Shown here piece after piece: positions 27,065-40,396 of a stretch of 64,000 bases of DNA. Positions within the stretch are counted from its first letter, which is position 1. Each line of letters opens with the position of its first letter. Source of the stretch: Ectothiorhodospiraceae bacterium 2226 (GTDB taxonomy: Bacteria > Pseudomonadota > Gammaproteobacteria > GCA-013348725); the NCBI GenBank assembly GCA_013348725.1, contig CP054689.1:2662501-2726500 (forward strand), given 5' to 3'. Position numbers and translations under genes: made by a program. The notes under the pieces are model-generated. The model did not search any database, was not told where the DNA came from, and saw only the letters and a program-made list of their open reading frames with translations.

Positions 27065-28051
27065 ATGGGTGGCACGCGGCTGACCTACCGTCTAGGCGGC
27101 GCGCTCGCGTCGCTTGCCCTGGGCGCGTGCAGCGGGCCGCAGAGCACCCTGCAACCCGCCGGCAGCGACGCCCGCCTGATCGACACCCTGTGGTGGGTGA
27201 TGTTCTGGGGCTCGGTGGTGATCTTTCTCATCGTGATGGCCCTGGTGCTGTACGCCACCTTCCGGCCGCACCACCGCCGCCTGCCGTTCAAGGGCCGTAC
27301 GCTGATCCTGGTGGGCGGTATCGCCTGGCCGGTGGTGACGCTCACCGCGCTGCTGATCTATGGCGTGAGCGTGGGGCGCACCATCACGCAGCCGGTCGCG
27401 CCCGAGGCGGTGCGCATCGAAGTCACCGGACACATGTGGTGGTGGGAGGTGCGCTATCCGGACGAGGGTTTCGTCACCGCCAACGAGATCCGCGTGCCGG
27501 TCGGCACCCCGGTCGAGATCGCGGTGGACACGGCCGACGTGATTCATAGCTTTTGGGTTCCGAATCTCGCCGGCAAGCTCGACATGTTGCCGGGACGGGT
27601 GAACCACATGCGCTTCACCGCCGAGCAGCCGGGCGTCTACCGCGGCCAGTGCGCCGAGTTCTGCGGGCCGCAGCATGCGCGCATGGCGTTCTACGTGGTG
27701 GTGGAGACGCCGGAGGCCTATGCCGCCTGGGTGGAGAAAGAGGCGCAACCGGCGCGTGAGCCGCAGAGTGAACTCGAACTGCGCGGGCGCGACGCCTTCC
27801 TCGGCGCCGGCTGCGGCGCCTGTCATACCGTGCGCGGTACCGAGGCCGCCGGCATGCTGGGGCCGGACCTGACTCATCTCGGCGGGCGTCTGTCGATCGG
27901 CGCGGGGATGTTCGACAACAACCGCGGCACCCTCGGCGGCTGGATCGTGGACAGCCAGGCGATCAAGCCCGGTAACAAGATGCCCCCGTTCCGCGAGTTC
28001 GACGGCGAGACCCTGCAGGCGCTGCTGGTCTACCTGGAGAGCCTGCAGTGA
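27065..28051 (+). CDS. ctaC: Cytochrome c oxidase subunit II with fused heme c domain (caa3 type)
   Basis: A 328-residue subunit II. Lipobox LGAC (Cys22), two transmembrane helices (about 42-64 and 79-102), then a cupredoxin domain with CuA ligands His161, Cys196, Glu198, Cys200, His204 and Met207 (CAEFCGPQHARM). A C-terminal cytochrome c domain has Cys250-G-A-Cys253-His254 and a Met306 ligand in GNKMPPF. The heme c fusion defines the caa3 class. Its stop overlaps the subunit I start by four bases. Confidence 0.95.
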   Translation: MGGTRLTYRLGGALASLALGACSGPQSTLQPAGSDARLIDTLWWVMFWGSVVIFLIVMALVLYATFRPHHRRLPFKGRTLILVGGIAWPVVTLTALLIYGVSVGRTITQPVAPEAVRIEVTGHMWWWEVRYPDEGFVTANEIRVPVGTPVEIAVDTADVIHSFWVPNLAGKLDMLPGRVNHMRFTAEQPGVYRGQCAEFCGPQHARMAFYVVVETPEAYAAWVEKEAQPAREPQSELELRGRDAFLGAGCGACHTVRGTEAAGMLGPDLTHLGGRLSIGAGMFDNNRGTLGGWIVDSQAIKPGNKMPPFREFDGETLQALLVYLESLQ

Positions 28052-30537
28052 CGGGGCGGGAGTTGCACCACGCGCTCGATGTCATCTGGTCGCCGCGCCC
28101 GGGACTTGGACGCCTGAGCGCGGTCAACCACACCATCGTCGGGCGCCGCTTCATCGTCACCGGCTTCGTGTTCTTCCTGATCGGCGGTGTGCTGGCGCTG
28201 CTGATGCGCACCCAACTCGCGGTGCCCGACAACACGCTGCTCGACCACGATACCTACAACCAGCTGTTCACCATGCACGGCACGACGATGATGTTCCTGT
28301 TCGCCGTGCCGATTCTGGAAGGCTTCGCGATGTACCTGATCCCCAAGATGGTCGGGGCCCGCGACATGATCTTCCCGCGCCTGTCGGCGTTTGGTTACTG
28401 GTGCTATCTGTTCGGCGGGCTGCTGCTGTACTCGGGTCTGCTGGTCGGTCAGGCGCCGGACGGCGGTTGGTTCATGTATCCGCCGCTGACCAGCGAGGCA
28501 TACACGCCGGGCCTGAACTCCGACTTCTGGCTGCTGGGCGTGACCTTCGTGGAGATCTCGGCGGTGGCCGCGGGCGTGGAGATCATCGCGACGATTCTGC
28601 GCTCGCGCGCGCCCGGCATGGCGATCCAGTACCTGCCGCTGTTCGCCTGGGCGATGCTGGTGGTGGCCTTCATGATCGTGTTCGGCTTCCCGCCGCTGAT
28701 CCTGGCCAGCATCCTGCTCGAGGTGGAGCGTGCCTTCGGTCTGCCGTACTTCGATGCCACACGCGGCGGCGACGCCCTGTTGTGGCAGCACCTGTTCTGG
28801 CTGTTCGGCCACCCCGAGGTCTACATCATCTTCCTGCCCGCCGCGGGCATGCTGTCGATGATCATTCCGGTATTCGCCCGCACGCCCATCGTGGGCTACG
28901 TCTGGGTGGTGCTGGCGCTGGTGGCGGTGGGCTTCATCAGCTTCGGCCTGTGGGTGCATCATATGTATGCCACCGGCATTCCGCACCTCGCCCTCAGCTT
29001 TTTCTCCGCGGCCAGTCTCGCGGTGAGCATTCCCACCGGCATCCAGATCTTCGCCTGGCTGGCCACGCTGTGGCGCGGCACCCCGCTGCTGCGCACGCCG
29101 CTGTTGTTCGTACTCGGCTTCTTCTTCATCTTCGTGATCGGCGGCCTCACCGGCGTGATGCTGGCCATCGTGCCGTTCAACTGGCAAGTGCACGACACCT
29201 ACTTCGTGGTGGCGCATCTGCACTACGTGCTGATCGGGGGCATGGTGTTCCCGCTGTTCGCGGGGCTCTATTACTGGCTGCCGAGCTCCACCGGACGGCT
29301 GCTGTCCGAACGCCTGGGGCGCTGGGCCTTCGGCCTGATGTTCGTGGGCTTCAACGTCAGCTTCCTGCCCATGCACCTGACCGGCATGGTCGGCATGCCG
29401 CGGCGCGTGTACACCTATCCGGACTGGATGGGCTGGGACTGGCTCAACCTCATCTCCACCGTCGGCGCTTACCTGTTCGCGCTGGGCGTGCTCGTGTTTC
29501 TGATCGACGTGGCGCGCAGCGCGCGACGCGAACCGGGGCCGCGCAACCCCTGGCAGGCCGGGACGCTCGAATGGACCATCCCGACGCCGGTGCCCAACTA
29601 CAACTTCGTCAGCATCCCGCCCGTGCGCGGCCATGACCCCTTGTGGGAGCGGCCGCAGCTCGCCGCGGAGATGGAGGCGGGCACTCATTATCTCGGCAGT
29701 GTCGAGGGGGGGCGGCGCGAGACCGTCGGCACCGGGGTGGTGAGCGGGCGGGCGGAGCAGGTGATCGTGTTGCCGGGGCCGAGTTGGACGCCGCTGGTGA
29801 GCGCGCTGTTCGTGGCCGTGTTCTTCGTCGGCTTTTTGATACGCCAGTACGAGTTGGCCGCGGTGGGGGCCGCGCTCGCCGCGGTCGCCTTCATGTTCTG
29901 GGGTTGGTTCAACGGCAACGCCAAGGCGCCGGACCTGCGCGAGGCGGCGCCCGGGGTGAGGCTGCCGATGCACTACACCACCGGGTGCCAGGCGCCGGGG
30001 TGGTGGGGGCTGGCCATCGCCCTGCTGGCCGACGGCGCGCTGTTCGCCTCGCTGGTGTTCGGCTACTTCTTCCTGTGGACGGTGTCCGACGCCTGGCCGC
30101 CGACCGGCTACGACATGCTGGAACTCACGATGCCCGCCCTGGCGCTCGCCGCGGTGGTGCTGAGCAGCGCCGGCCCGGCCTACGCGCGCCGCGCCTTGCT
30201 ACGCGGCCGGCCGATGGGCGCGGTCGTGGGCCTGTTATTCGGTTTGCTGCTGGCCGGGCTCTACGGCCTGTTGCAGTGGCGGGTGTTGCAGGCGCTGCCC
30301 TTCGGCGCCACCGAGCATGCCTACGGCGCACTGGTGTACACCATCGTGGTCTTCCACCTGGTGCACATGGCGATGGCGGTCATGATCGCCTTCATCACGC
30401 TGCTGAAGGCCCTCGGGGGCTACCTCACCCCCACCCGCTGCGTGGACATCCATGTCACCAACCTGTTCTGGCACTACACGGTGGCCATGTGGGTCGTGAG
30501 CTTCGCGGTGGTCCATGTGTTTCCGGAGTGGGTATGA
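28048..30537 (+). CDS. ctaD: Fused cytochrome c oxidase subunits I and III
   Basis: An 829-residue membrane protein. Residues to about 560 form subunit I with the heme a, heme a3 and CuB histidines in HGTTMMFLFAVP, WLFGHPEVYIIFLP (His-Tyr cross-link pair), LWVHHMYATG and HDTYFVVAHLHYV. The remaining part is subunit III with seven helices (starting near VLPGPSWTPLVSALFVAVFF, ending WHYTVAMWVVSFAVVHV). A D-channel-type Asn/Asp region and the GFPPLILASILLEVERAFG loop are present, and ctaD/ctaE fusions are known in caa3 oxidases of other bacteria. It is the terminal step that reduces oxygen and pumps protons. Confidence 0.95.
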   Translation: MTGRELHHALDVIWSPRPGLGRLSAVNHTIVGRRFIVTGFVFFLIGGVLALLMRTQLAVPDNTLLDHDTYNQLFTMHGTTMMFLFAVPILEGFAMYLIPKMVGARDMIFPRLSAFGYWCYLFGGLLLYSGLLVGQAPDGGWFMYPPLTSEAYTPGLNSDFWLLGVTFVEISAVAAGVEIIATILRSRAPGMAIQYLPLFAWAMLVVAFMIVFGFPPLILASILLEVERAFGLPYFDATRGGDALLWQHLFWLFGHPEVYIIFLPAAGMLSMIIPVFARTPIVGYVWVVLALVAVGFISFGLWVHHMYATGIPHLALSFFSAASLAVSIPTGIQIFAWLATLWRGTPLLRTPLLFVLGFFFIFVIGGLTGVMLAIVPFNWQVHDTYFVVAHLHYVLIGGMVFPLFAGLYYWLPSSTGRLLSERLGRWAFGLMFVGFNVSFLPMHLTGMVGMPRRVYTYPDWMGWDWLNLISTVGAYLFALGVLVFLIDVARSARREPGPRNPWQAGTLEWTIPTPVPNYNFVSIPPVRGHDPLWERPQLAAEMEAGTHYLGSVEGGRRETVGTGVVSGRAEQVIVLPGPSWTPLVSALFVAVFFVGFLIRQYELAAVGAALAAVAFMFWGWFNGNAKAPDLREAAPGVRLPMHYTTGCQAPGWWGLAIALLADGALFASLVFGYFFLWTVSDAWPPTGYDMLELTMPALALAAVVLSSAGPAYARRALLRGRPMGAVVGLLFGLLLAGLYGLLQWRVLQALPFGATEHAYGALVYTIVVFHLVHMAMAVMIAFITLLKALGGYLTPTRCVDIHVTNLFWHYTVAMWVVSFAVVHVFPEWV

Positions 30538-30935
30538 GCTGGCTCACCCCGCATGAGCGTCTGCTGGGCATGGTGCTCGGCCCCATCCTGTGGGCGGTGC
30601 ACTTTCTGTTCGTGTACATCTTCCAGGCGGTGGGCTGCAGCCTGGGGCTGCATCGCCACGACGTCCTGGGGCTGAATCTGGTGGATGCCGTGCTGCTCGC
30701 GGGCAGTGCCGTGTTGATGGCGCTGGTGGTCGCGGGCGCGGTGCGCAGCTTGCTGGCGTGGCGTCGCTACCGGCCCTCGGCAGGACATGAAGCCCTTGAC
30801 GCCGCGGAGGGGGCAGCGGGCCAACGGCGCGCCTTCATGGCGCGCGTGGCCTTCACGCTGTTCTTACTGTCTCTACTGGCGATGATCTGGGTCACCGTCC
30901 CGATCGTGCTGCTGCCCGATCCATGCCTCGCTTAA
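30534..30935 (+). CDS. Small membrane protein of the oxidase cluster
   Basis: A 133-residue protein with three transmembrane helices (about 10-33, 46-71 and 104-126) connected by a short loop with GCSLGLHRHDV and a longer charged loop around 78-100. I do not recognise a named family. It overlaps the oxidase I/III stop by four bases (ATGA) and the next gene by 13 bases, so it is surely cotranscribed. Proteins of this size and topology recur in caa3-type clusters and may be a subunit IV-like or assembly component, which is inference. Confidence 0.8.
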   Translation: MSWLTPHERLLGMVLGPILWAVHFLFVYIFQAVGCSLGLHRHDVLGLNLVDAVLLAGSAVLMALVVAGAVRSLLAWRRYRPSAGHEALDAAEGAAGQRRAFMARVAFTLFLLSLLAMIWVTVPIVLLPDPCLA

Positions 30936-31813
30936 CCGCCTACGGGCCGACCGGTCTGGGGGTGGCGGCGCTGCTGGCTGCGCCGACGGTGCAGGCGCAC
31001 GCGCCCGAGGCGCGCTGGGGGATCGATCCGTGGGTGGCGGTGCCGCTCGTCGTGTTGATGGCGGTATACCTGCGCGGTTGGCTTGGCAGTCCCCGGCGGC
31101 GCGGGGGCGGCGGGCGAGTTGCCGCCTTCTGGCTCGGCTGCGCGACGTTGGCGGTGGCACTGCTCGGGCCCATGGAGGCGTGGGCGGAGGAGGGGCTGGC
31201 CGCGCACATGATCCAGCACATGCTGCTGATCGGCGTGGCGGCGCCACTGCTGGTCCTGGCTTGGCCCGGGCCGGTGCTGCTGCGCGGACTGCCGAACCCC
31301 TGGCGGCGCGCGGTGGTGTACGGCGCCGTGGCGTTGCGCGGCCCATGGAGCTGGGCGACACGCCTCGCCGTCGCGAGCCTGCTGCACGCCGCAGTGATCT
31401 GGCTCTGGCATGCGCCGCCGGCCTTCGACGCCGCGTTGAGCAACCGCGCATTGCACACCCTGGAACACCTGAGCTTCGTGCTCAGCGCGGTGTTGTTCTG
31501 GTGGGCAGTGCGGGTCGCCACGGTGCGTGGCGAAGCCGGTGCGGCCGGCCTGTGGATCCTGTTCACCATGATCCACATGGGACTGCTGGGGGCGTTGTTG
31601 ACCTTCGCGCCGGCGCCTTTGTACGGCTACCACGAACCGCTGCCGTTCGGATTCACGGCGCTGGAAGACCAGCAGCTGGCGGGTTTGGTGATGTGGGTGC
31701 CCGCGGGGGCGGTGTATCTCGGAGCGGGTTTGGCGGTGCTGGGATACTGGCTGACGCGCGCGGGGCGCAACTGCGAACCGGCGCGGCCGTCGGGCCGCGC
31801 GAAACGGGCGTGA
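30923..31813 (+). CDS. ctaG: Cytochrome c oxidase assembly factor, CtaG (caa3) type
   Basis: A 296-residue protein with an N-terminal signal-like segment and about seven transmembrane helices. The pattern AHMIQHMLLIGVAAPLLVLAWP, AAVIWLWHAPPAFDAAL, then HTLEHLSFVLSAVLFWW is diagnostic of the CtaG_caa3 family, with conserved histidines on the periplasmic side that are thought to bind copper for CuB delivery. It ends the cluster; a hairpin terminator follows. Confidence 0.92.
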   Translation: MPRLTAYGPTGLGVAALLAAPTVQAHAPEARWGIDPWVAVPLVVLMAVYLRGWLGSPRRRGGGGRVAAFWLGCATLAVALLGPMEAWAEEGLAAHMIQHMLLIGVAAPLLVLAWPGPVLLRGLPNPWRRAVVYGAVALRGPWSWATRLAVASLLHAAVIWLWHAPPAFDAALSNRALHTLEHLSFVLSAVLFWWAVRVATVRGEAGAAGLWILFTMIHMGLLGALLTFAPAPLYGYHEPLPFGFTALEDQQLAGLVMWVPAGAVYLGAGLAVLGYWLTRAGRNCEPARPSGRAKRA

Positions 31814-31843
31814 AAACGGCCATCCGCCCGAAGGCGGATGGCC
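31811..31843. terminator. Hairpin terminator shared by converging genes
   Basis: GGCCATCCGCC (31818-31828) pairs perfectly with GGCGGATGGCC (31833-31843) around a CGAA loop. On the minus strand the stem is followed by GTTTTCAC, so it can stop transcription of the lipoprotein unit; on the plus strand the U-tract is weak. It starts within five bases of the ctaG stop. Confidence 0.75.
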
Positions 31844-31852
31844 ATTGACGGC

Positions 31853-32041
31853 CTAGTCGAGCGTGCCGCCGCCGCCGGCACCGCCGTCGGCCGGGGGCGC
31901 ACCCGGATCGCCGCCCGGCTGGTCGGCCGGGGCCTGATCGAACTGGTCACCGCCGGCCGGCTGGTCGGCAGTCTGATCGCAGGCCGCAAGGCCCAGGGTA
32001 AAGGCGCCCGCCAACAGTAGCGTCAAAAGCTTAGTCTTCAT
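31853..32041 (-). CDS. Small Pro/Gly/Asp-rich lipoprotein
   Basis: A 62-residue lipoprotein with lipobox LAAC (Cys21) and a mature part of Asp, Gln, Pro, Gly and Ala repeats (ADQPAGGDQ, PADQPGGDP) ending in GGAGGGGTLD. The start at 32041 was chosen because GGAGGTGAGC lies immediately ahead. It follows the DUF1328 gene by 33 bases on the same strand. Function unknown; many small lipoproteins of this composition are induced by envelope stress, but that is not shown here. Confidence 0.7.
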   Translation of the reverse strand: MKTKLLTLLLAGAFTLGLAACDQTADQPAGGDQFDQAPADQPGGDPGAPPADGGAGGGGTLD

Positions 32042-32074
32042 GCTCACCTCCGTGTTGATTAAACAAGTCGCCCG

Positions 32075-32242
32075 TCATGCTGGCGGTCGCCCTCGGCCCA
32101 TGATGAGCGCGACGACGAACAGGACCAAGAACACAACGAACAGCGCTTGGGCGATCCAGGCCGCAGTACCGGCCACGCCGGTGAATCCGAGTAGCGCAGC
32201 GACGATCGCAATGATGAGAAAGGTAATGGCCCACGACAGCAT
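32075..32242 (-). CDS. DUF1328 small membrane protein
   Basis: A 55-residue protein reading [20 protein letters not shown] at the start and ending [14 protein letters not shown], which is the DUF1328/YtjA pattern: two transmembrane helices around a glycine-rich turn ([14 protein letters not shown]). Too short for usual gene cut-offs but the match to the family is clear. A strong AAGGAGG ribosome site is five bases ahead. It is the first gene of a short unit with the small lipoprotein. DUF1328 proteins are widespread and of unknown role. Confidence 0.88.
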   Translation of the reverse strand: MLSWAITFLIIAIVAALLGFTGVAGTAAWIAQALFVVFLVLFVVALIMGRGRPPA

Positions 32243-32381
32243 GTTGCCTCCTTGCTAATCTGCGTGGTGAGACGGCTGCACTAGCGTGCGAAGGCGTCCG
32301 TTTCCTTCGTTACGAGTAGGGTATAGCGGCCATCCCGAGGTTTGGCAAGGAGGCCCCCGCCGGCGGGAGTGGCTGTGTGGC

Positions 32382-32423
32382 AAAGAAAAACGCGCCGGGA
32401 GGGCGGCCCCTCGCCGGCGCGTT
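32382..32423 (-). terminator. Intrinsic terminator after the rhodanese gene
   Basis: On the minus strand AACGCGCCGG (32423-32414) pairs with CCGGCGCGTT (32398-32389) across a 15-base loop and is followed by TTTTTCTTTG. It lies 17 bases past the stop of the rhodanese gene. Confidence 0.85.
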
Positions 32424-32439
32424 CTGCTGATGCGGGCGC

Positions 32440-33237
32440 TCAGTTGCTGTTGGAGAGCATCGCGTAATAGGCCTGCTCGCCGCCGTCCATGAAGTAGTAG
32501 TCGCGCGCGCCGAGCGCCTCCAGCGAGTACTGCAGCCAACGTACCTGACGCCCGACGGCGTCGTAGATCAGCAGCGTCTTACCCTCGGCGCGGGCCTGGC
32601 GCACGATTTCCCGCAGGCGCTCGCTATCCCCGAGGGCGACGCGCTGCTCGCGGAACGGGAACAGCGCGATGGCGTCGCGTTGGTGTTCGTCGCGCACGTC
32701 CACCACGATGCTGTCGGAGCCGACCCGCTCGGCGAAGGTGGCGGCGTCCAGCATGCGCGCCTTGAAGGCCTTGTCGTCGATCAGGTCGGCGACGTTGATG
32801 GGTGACCGACCGAGCAGCACCGACTTGTCGGGATAGGCCTGGGCCCACTCGAAGATGCCGGCGTCGTAGGCCGTGGTGCCCGCGATACCGTGGCGGGCGG
32901 CGCGCTCGGATGCCTGATACGAGACACGGCAACTACGTCCGTTGCAGTAGAACGCCAGCGGCTTGCCGGTCTCGGCGCTGAGGGCCCTGATTTCGTCGAC
33001 GAAGGAATCGCTCGCCAGCGGGATGTTGACCGCTCCCTTGATATGCAGGGTCTGGTATTCGTAGGCCGAGCGTACGTCGACAATGGTGTAGGCGTCGAAA
33101 CGCGCGTGCAGGTCTTCGCGTTCGACGAAGTCCACTGTGGGATAGAGGCCCCGGCCGGGGAATTCGCCGTCGGCCAGTGTCGGGCCGGTAGCAATAGCGA
33201 GCGCGGCGGCGAGAAGGACTAGAACGTACTTGCGCAT
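32440..33237 (-). CDS. Exported tandem rhodanese protein, second domain inactive
   Basis: A 265-residue periplasmic protein with signal peptide (residues 1-22). Two rhodanese-like domains: the first (about 35-140) has the catalytic loop FYCNGRSC with Cys98; the second (about 160-262) has the usual VVDVRDEHQRDAI strand but IYDAVGRQ where the loop should be, so the Cys is replaced by Asp226. A second Cys (Cys103) sits close to the first. The likely role is sulfane sulfur transfer in the periplasm, consistent with a sulfur-oxidising lifestyle. Start at 33237 gives the clean leader. Possibly binds thiosulfate or persulfides; activity not shown. Confidence 0.85.
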   Translation of the reverse strand: MRKYVLVLLAAALAIATGPTLADGEFPGRGLYPTVDFVEREDLHARFDAYTIVDVRSAYEYQTLHIKGAVNIPLASDSFVDEIRALSAETGKPLAFYCNGRSCRVSYQASERAARHGIAGTTAYDAGIFEWAQAYPDKSVLLGRSPINVADLIDDKAFKARMLDAATFAERVGSDSIVVDVRDEHQRDAIALFPFREQRVALGDSERLREIVRQARAEGKTLLIYDAVGRQVRWLQYSLEALGARDYYFMDGGEQAYYAMLSNSN

Positions 33238-33347
33238 GGCATCACCTCCTGGGGGTGACCAGCGGCATCCATGCCTGAATTTCTGGGACGGAATGCCCCG
33301 TTTTTTGTTGCTTATACCGGAAATCATCGGGGGCCGCCCAACTGGTG

Positions 33348-35717
33348 TCAATCCTGACGGTTTTTCGCCAGATATAGCCACGTTTCGACGACGGAATCGG
33401 GGTTCAGCGAGACGCTGGAGATGCCCTGCTCCATGAGCCAGAAGGCCAGGTCGGGGTGGTCGGAGGGGCCCTGCCCGCAGATGCCCACGTACTTGCCTTG
33501 GGCGCGACAGCCCTCGATGGCCATGGCGAGCAGGCGCTTGACGGCCGGGTCACGCTCGTCGAACAGATGGGCGATCACCCCGGAGTCGCGATCCAGCCCC
33601 AGGGTGAGCTGGGTCAAATCGTTCGAGCCGATCGAGTAGCCGTCGAAGTGCTGCAGAAAGTCCTCGGCCAGCAGGGCATTGGAGGGAATCTCGCACATCA
33701 TAATGATCCGCAGCCCGTTCTCGCCGCGGCGCAAGCCGTGCTCGGCCAGCAGCTCCACCGTCTGGCGCGCCTCGTCCACGGTGCGCACGAAGGGGATCAT
33801 CACCTCCACGTTGGTCAGGCCCATCTCGTCACGCACCCGCTTGACCGCGCGGCACTCCAGCGCGAAGCAGTCGCGGAAGCTCTCCGAGACGTAGCGCGAG
33901 GCCCCGCGGAAACCGAGCATCGGGTTGTCCTCGTGCGGCTCGAAGGGTTGGCCGCCGAGCAGGTTGGCGTACTCGTTGGACTTGAAGTCCGACAGGCGCA
34001 CGATGACCGGCTTCGGGGCGAACGCGGCCCCCAAGGTGGCGATGCCCTCGGCGAGCTTGCCGACGTAGAACTCCACCGGCGAGGCGTAGCCGGCCGCCAG
34101 GGCCCGCACCCGCGTCTGCAGCTCGTCAGGCTGCTGGTCAAGGGTAAGCAGCGCCTTGGGGTGCACGCCGATCAGGCGGTTGATGATGAACTCGATGCGC
34201 GCGAGGCCCACCCCATCGTTGGGCAGGAAGCGCAAGTCGAAGGCGCGGTCGGGGTTGCCCACGTTCAACATGACTTGGAACGGCAGCTCGGGCATGGACT
34301 CCAGATCCAGCTCGCGCACCTCGAACGGCAGGCGCCCGCGGTAGACGTGCCCGGTGTCGCCCTCGGCGCAGGACACGGTGACCTCCTGCTCGCCGAGCAG
34401 GCGTTGGGTGGCGTCGCCGGTGCCGACCACGGCGGGGATGCCGAGCTCGCGCGCAATGATGGCCGCATGGCAGGTGCGGCCGCCGCGATCGGTGACAATG
34501 GCCGCGGCGCGCTTCATCACCGGCTCCCAATCGGGGTCGGTCATGTCGGCCACCAGCACGTCGCCGGGCTGCACGGTGTGCATCTCCTCGACCTTGCGCA
34601 CCACGCGCACCGTGCCGGCGCCGATGCGCTGGCCGATGCTGCGGCCCGCGAGCAGCGCCTCGCCGCGCTCCTGCAGGTGGTAGCTCTGCAGCACCGCGCC
34701 GCTCGCGCGGCTCTTCACCGTCTCCGGGCGGGCCTGCACGATGTACAGCTCGCCGTCCTCGCCGTCCTTCGCCCACTCGATGTCCATCGGCTTGCCGTAA
34801 TGGTCGTCGATGGCCACCGCGTGACGCGCGAGCGCCTCCACCTCCGCATCGCTCAGGGTGAAGCTCGCGCGCTCCTCCGCGTCGGTGTCCACGGTGCGCG
34901 TGCCCCCGTCCTCGCCCTCGGCGTACACCATCTTGATCGCCTTGCTGCCCAGGCTGCGCCGCAGGATCGCGGGGCGCGCGGCGGCGAGGTTGGGCTTGTA
35001 CACGTAGAACTCGTCCGGGTTGACCGCGCCTTGAACCACCGTCTCGCCGAGACCGAGGGCGGCGGTGATGAACACCACGTCGCGGAACCCCGACTCGGTG
35101 TCGATGGTGAAAATCACGCCGCTGGCGCCGAGGTCGCTGCGCACCATCAACTGCACGCCGGCCGACAGTGCCACGTCCCGGTGGGCAAAACCGTGATGCT
35201 CGCGATAGGCGATGGCGCGGTCGTTGAATAGCGAGGCGAACACCGTCTTCAGGCCGTCGATCACCGCGTCCTCGCCGCGCACGTTCAGCAGCGTCTCCTG
35301 CTGACCCGCGAAGGAGGCCTCGGGCAGGTCCTCGGCGGTGGCGGAGGAGCGGATCGCCACGGGCGCGGCGCCGCCGCGCTCGCGCGCCAAGCTGCGGTAG
35401 GCCTCGCGCACCGCCGTCTCGAGTTCGGCCGGCAAGGGCGTCTCGCGCACCCAGCCCCGAATGTCCTTGCCCGCGCGCGCCAGCGCCTGCACGTCGTCGA
35501 TGTCGGTGGCGTCGAGACGCTCGTAGATGCGCTGTTCCAGACCCTGATGGGCGAGGAACCTGCGGTAGGCCGCCGCGGTCGTGGCGAAGCCGTCCGGTAC
35601 CCGCACGCCCGCTTCGGTGAGGCCGCGGATCATCTCGCCCAGCGAGGCGTTCTTGCCGCCCACGTGCTCGACGTCGCCCATCGAGACGTCGCGGAACCAG
35701 ATGAGATTGTCGTTCAT
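33348..35717 (-). CDS. ppsA: Phosphoenolpyruvate synthase
   Basis: A 789-residue PEP synthase making PEP from pyruvate and ATP (AMP and phosphate released). The three domains are an N-terminal ATP-grasp nucleotide-binding part (about 1-350, with [20 protein letters not shown]), the swivelling phosphohistidine domain with [21 protein letters not shown], and the C-terminal TIM-barrel PEP-binding domain with [12 protein letters not shown] and the terminal SVSLNPDSV. Full length for the family. Divergent from ppsR, the usual arrangement in proteobacteria. Confidence 0.97.
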   Translation of the reverse strand: MNDNLIWFRDVSMGDVEHVGGKNASLGEMIRGLTEAGVRVPDGFATTAAAYRRFLAHQGLEQRIYERLDATDIDDVQALARAGKDIRGWVRETPLPAELETAVREAYRSLARERGGAAPVAIRSSATAEDLPEASFAGQQETLLNVRGEDAVIDGLKTVFASLFNDRAIAYREHHGFAHRDVALSAGVQLMVRSDLGASGVIFTIDTESGFRDVVFITAALGLGETVVQGAVNPDEFYVYKPNLAAARPAILRRSLGSKAIKMVYAEGEDGGTRTVDTDAEERASFTLSDAEVEALARHAVAIDDHYGKPMDIEWAKDGEDGELYIVQARPETVKSRASGAVLQSYHLQERGEALLAGRSIGQRIGAGTVRVVRKVEEMHTVQPGDVLVADMTDPDWEPVMKRAAAIVTDRGGRTCHAAIIARELGIPAVVGTGDATQRLLGEQEVTVSCAEGDTGHVYRGRLPFEVRELDLESMPELPFQVMLNVGNPDRAFDLRFLPNDGVGLARIEFIINRLIGVHPKALLTLDQQPDELQTRVRALAAGYASPVEFYVGKLAEGIATLGAAFAPKPVIVRLSDFKSNEYANLLGGQPFEPHEDNPMLGFRGASRYVSESFRDCFALECRAVKRVRDEMGLTNVEVMIPFVRTVDEARQTVELLAEHGLRRGENGLRIIMMCEIPSNALLAEDFLQHFDGYSIGSNDLTQLTLGLDRDSGVIAHLFDERDPAVKRLLAMAIEGCRAQGKYVGICGQGPSDHPDLAFWLMEQGISSVSLNPDSVVETWLYLAKNRQD

Positions 35718-35824
35718 GGTCTACCCCTGCCGTGACTTTTCCGCTCAGTGTACGCGGGTGCGCCGCCCCCCGCCGCCCGATCCCCTCTGACATACTCTGC
35801 ACATGGCGGCCTAAGGAGTCCTGC

Positions 35825-40390
<4,566 letters not shown>

Positions 40391-40396
40391 GGAAGG

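Noticed and set aside
28030-29973. Very long minus-strand open frame opposite oxidase subunit I
   Set aside because: The product is His/Gln/Arg-rich without any fold, as expected for an antisense frame in GC-rich coding DNA; the plus-strand oxidase is certain.
32031-32234. 67-residue minus-strand frame over the DUF1328 gene
   Set aside because: It overlaps the DUF1328 gene in another frame and ends in the lipoprotein's leader region; the DUF1328 reading has the family pattern and the ribosome site.
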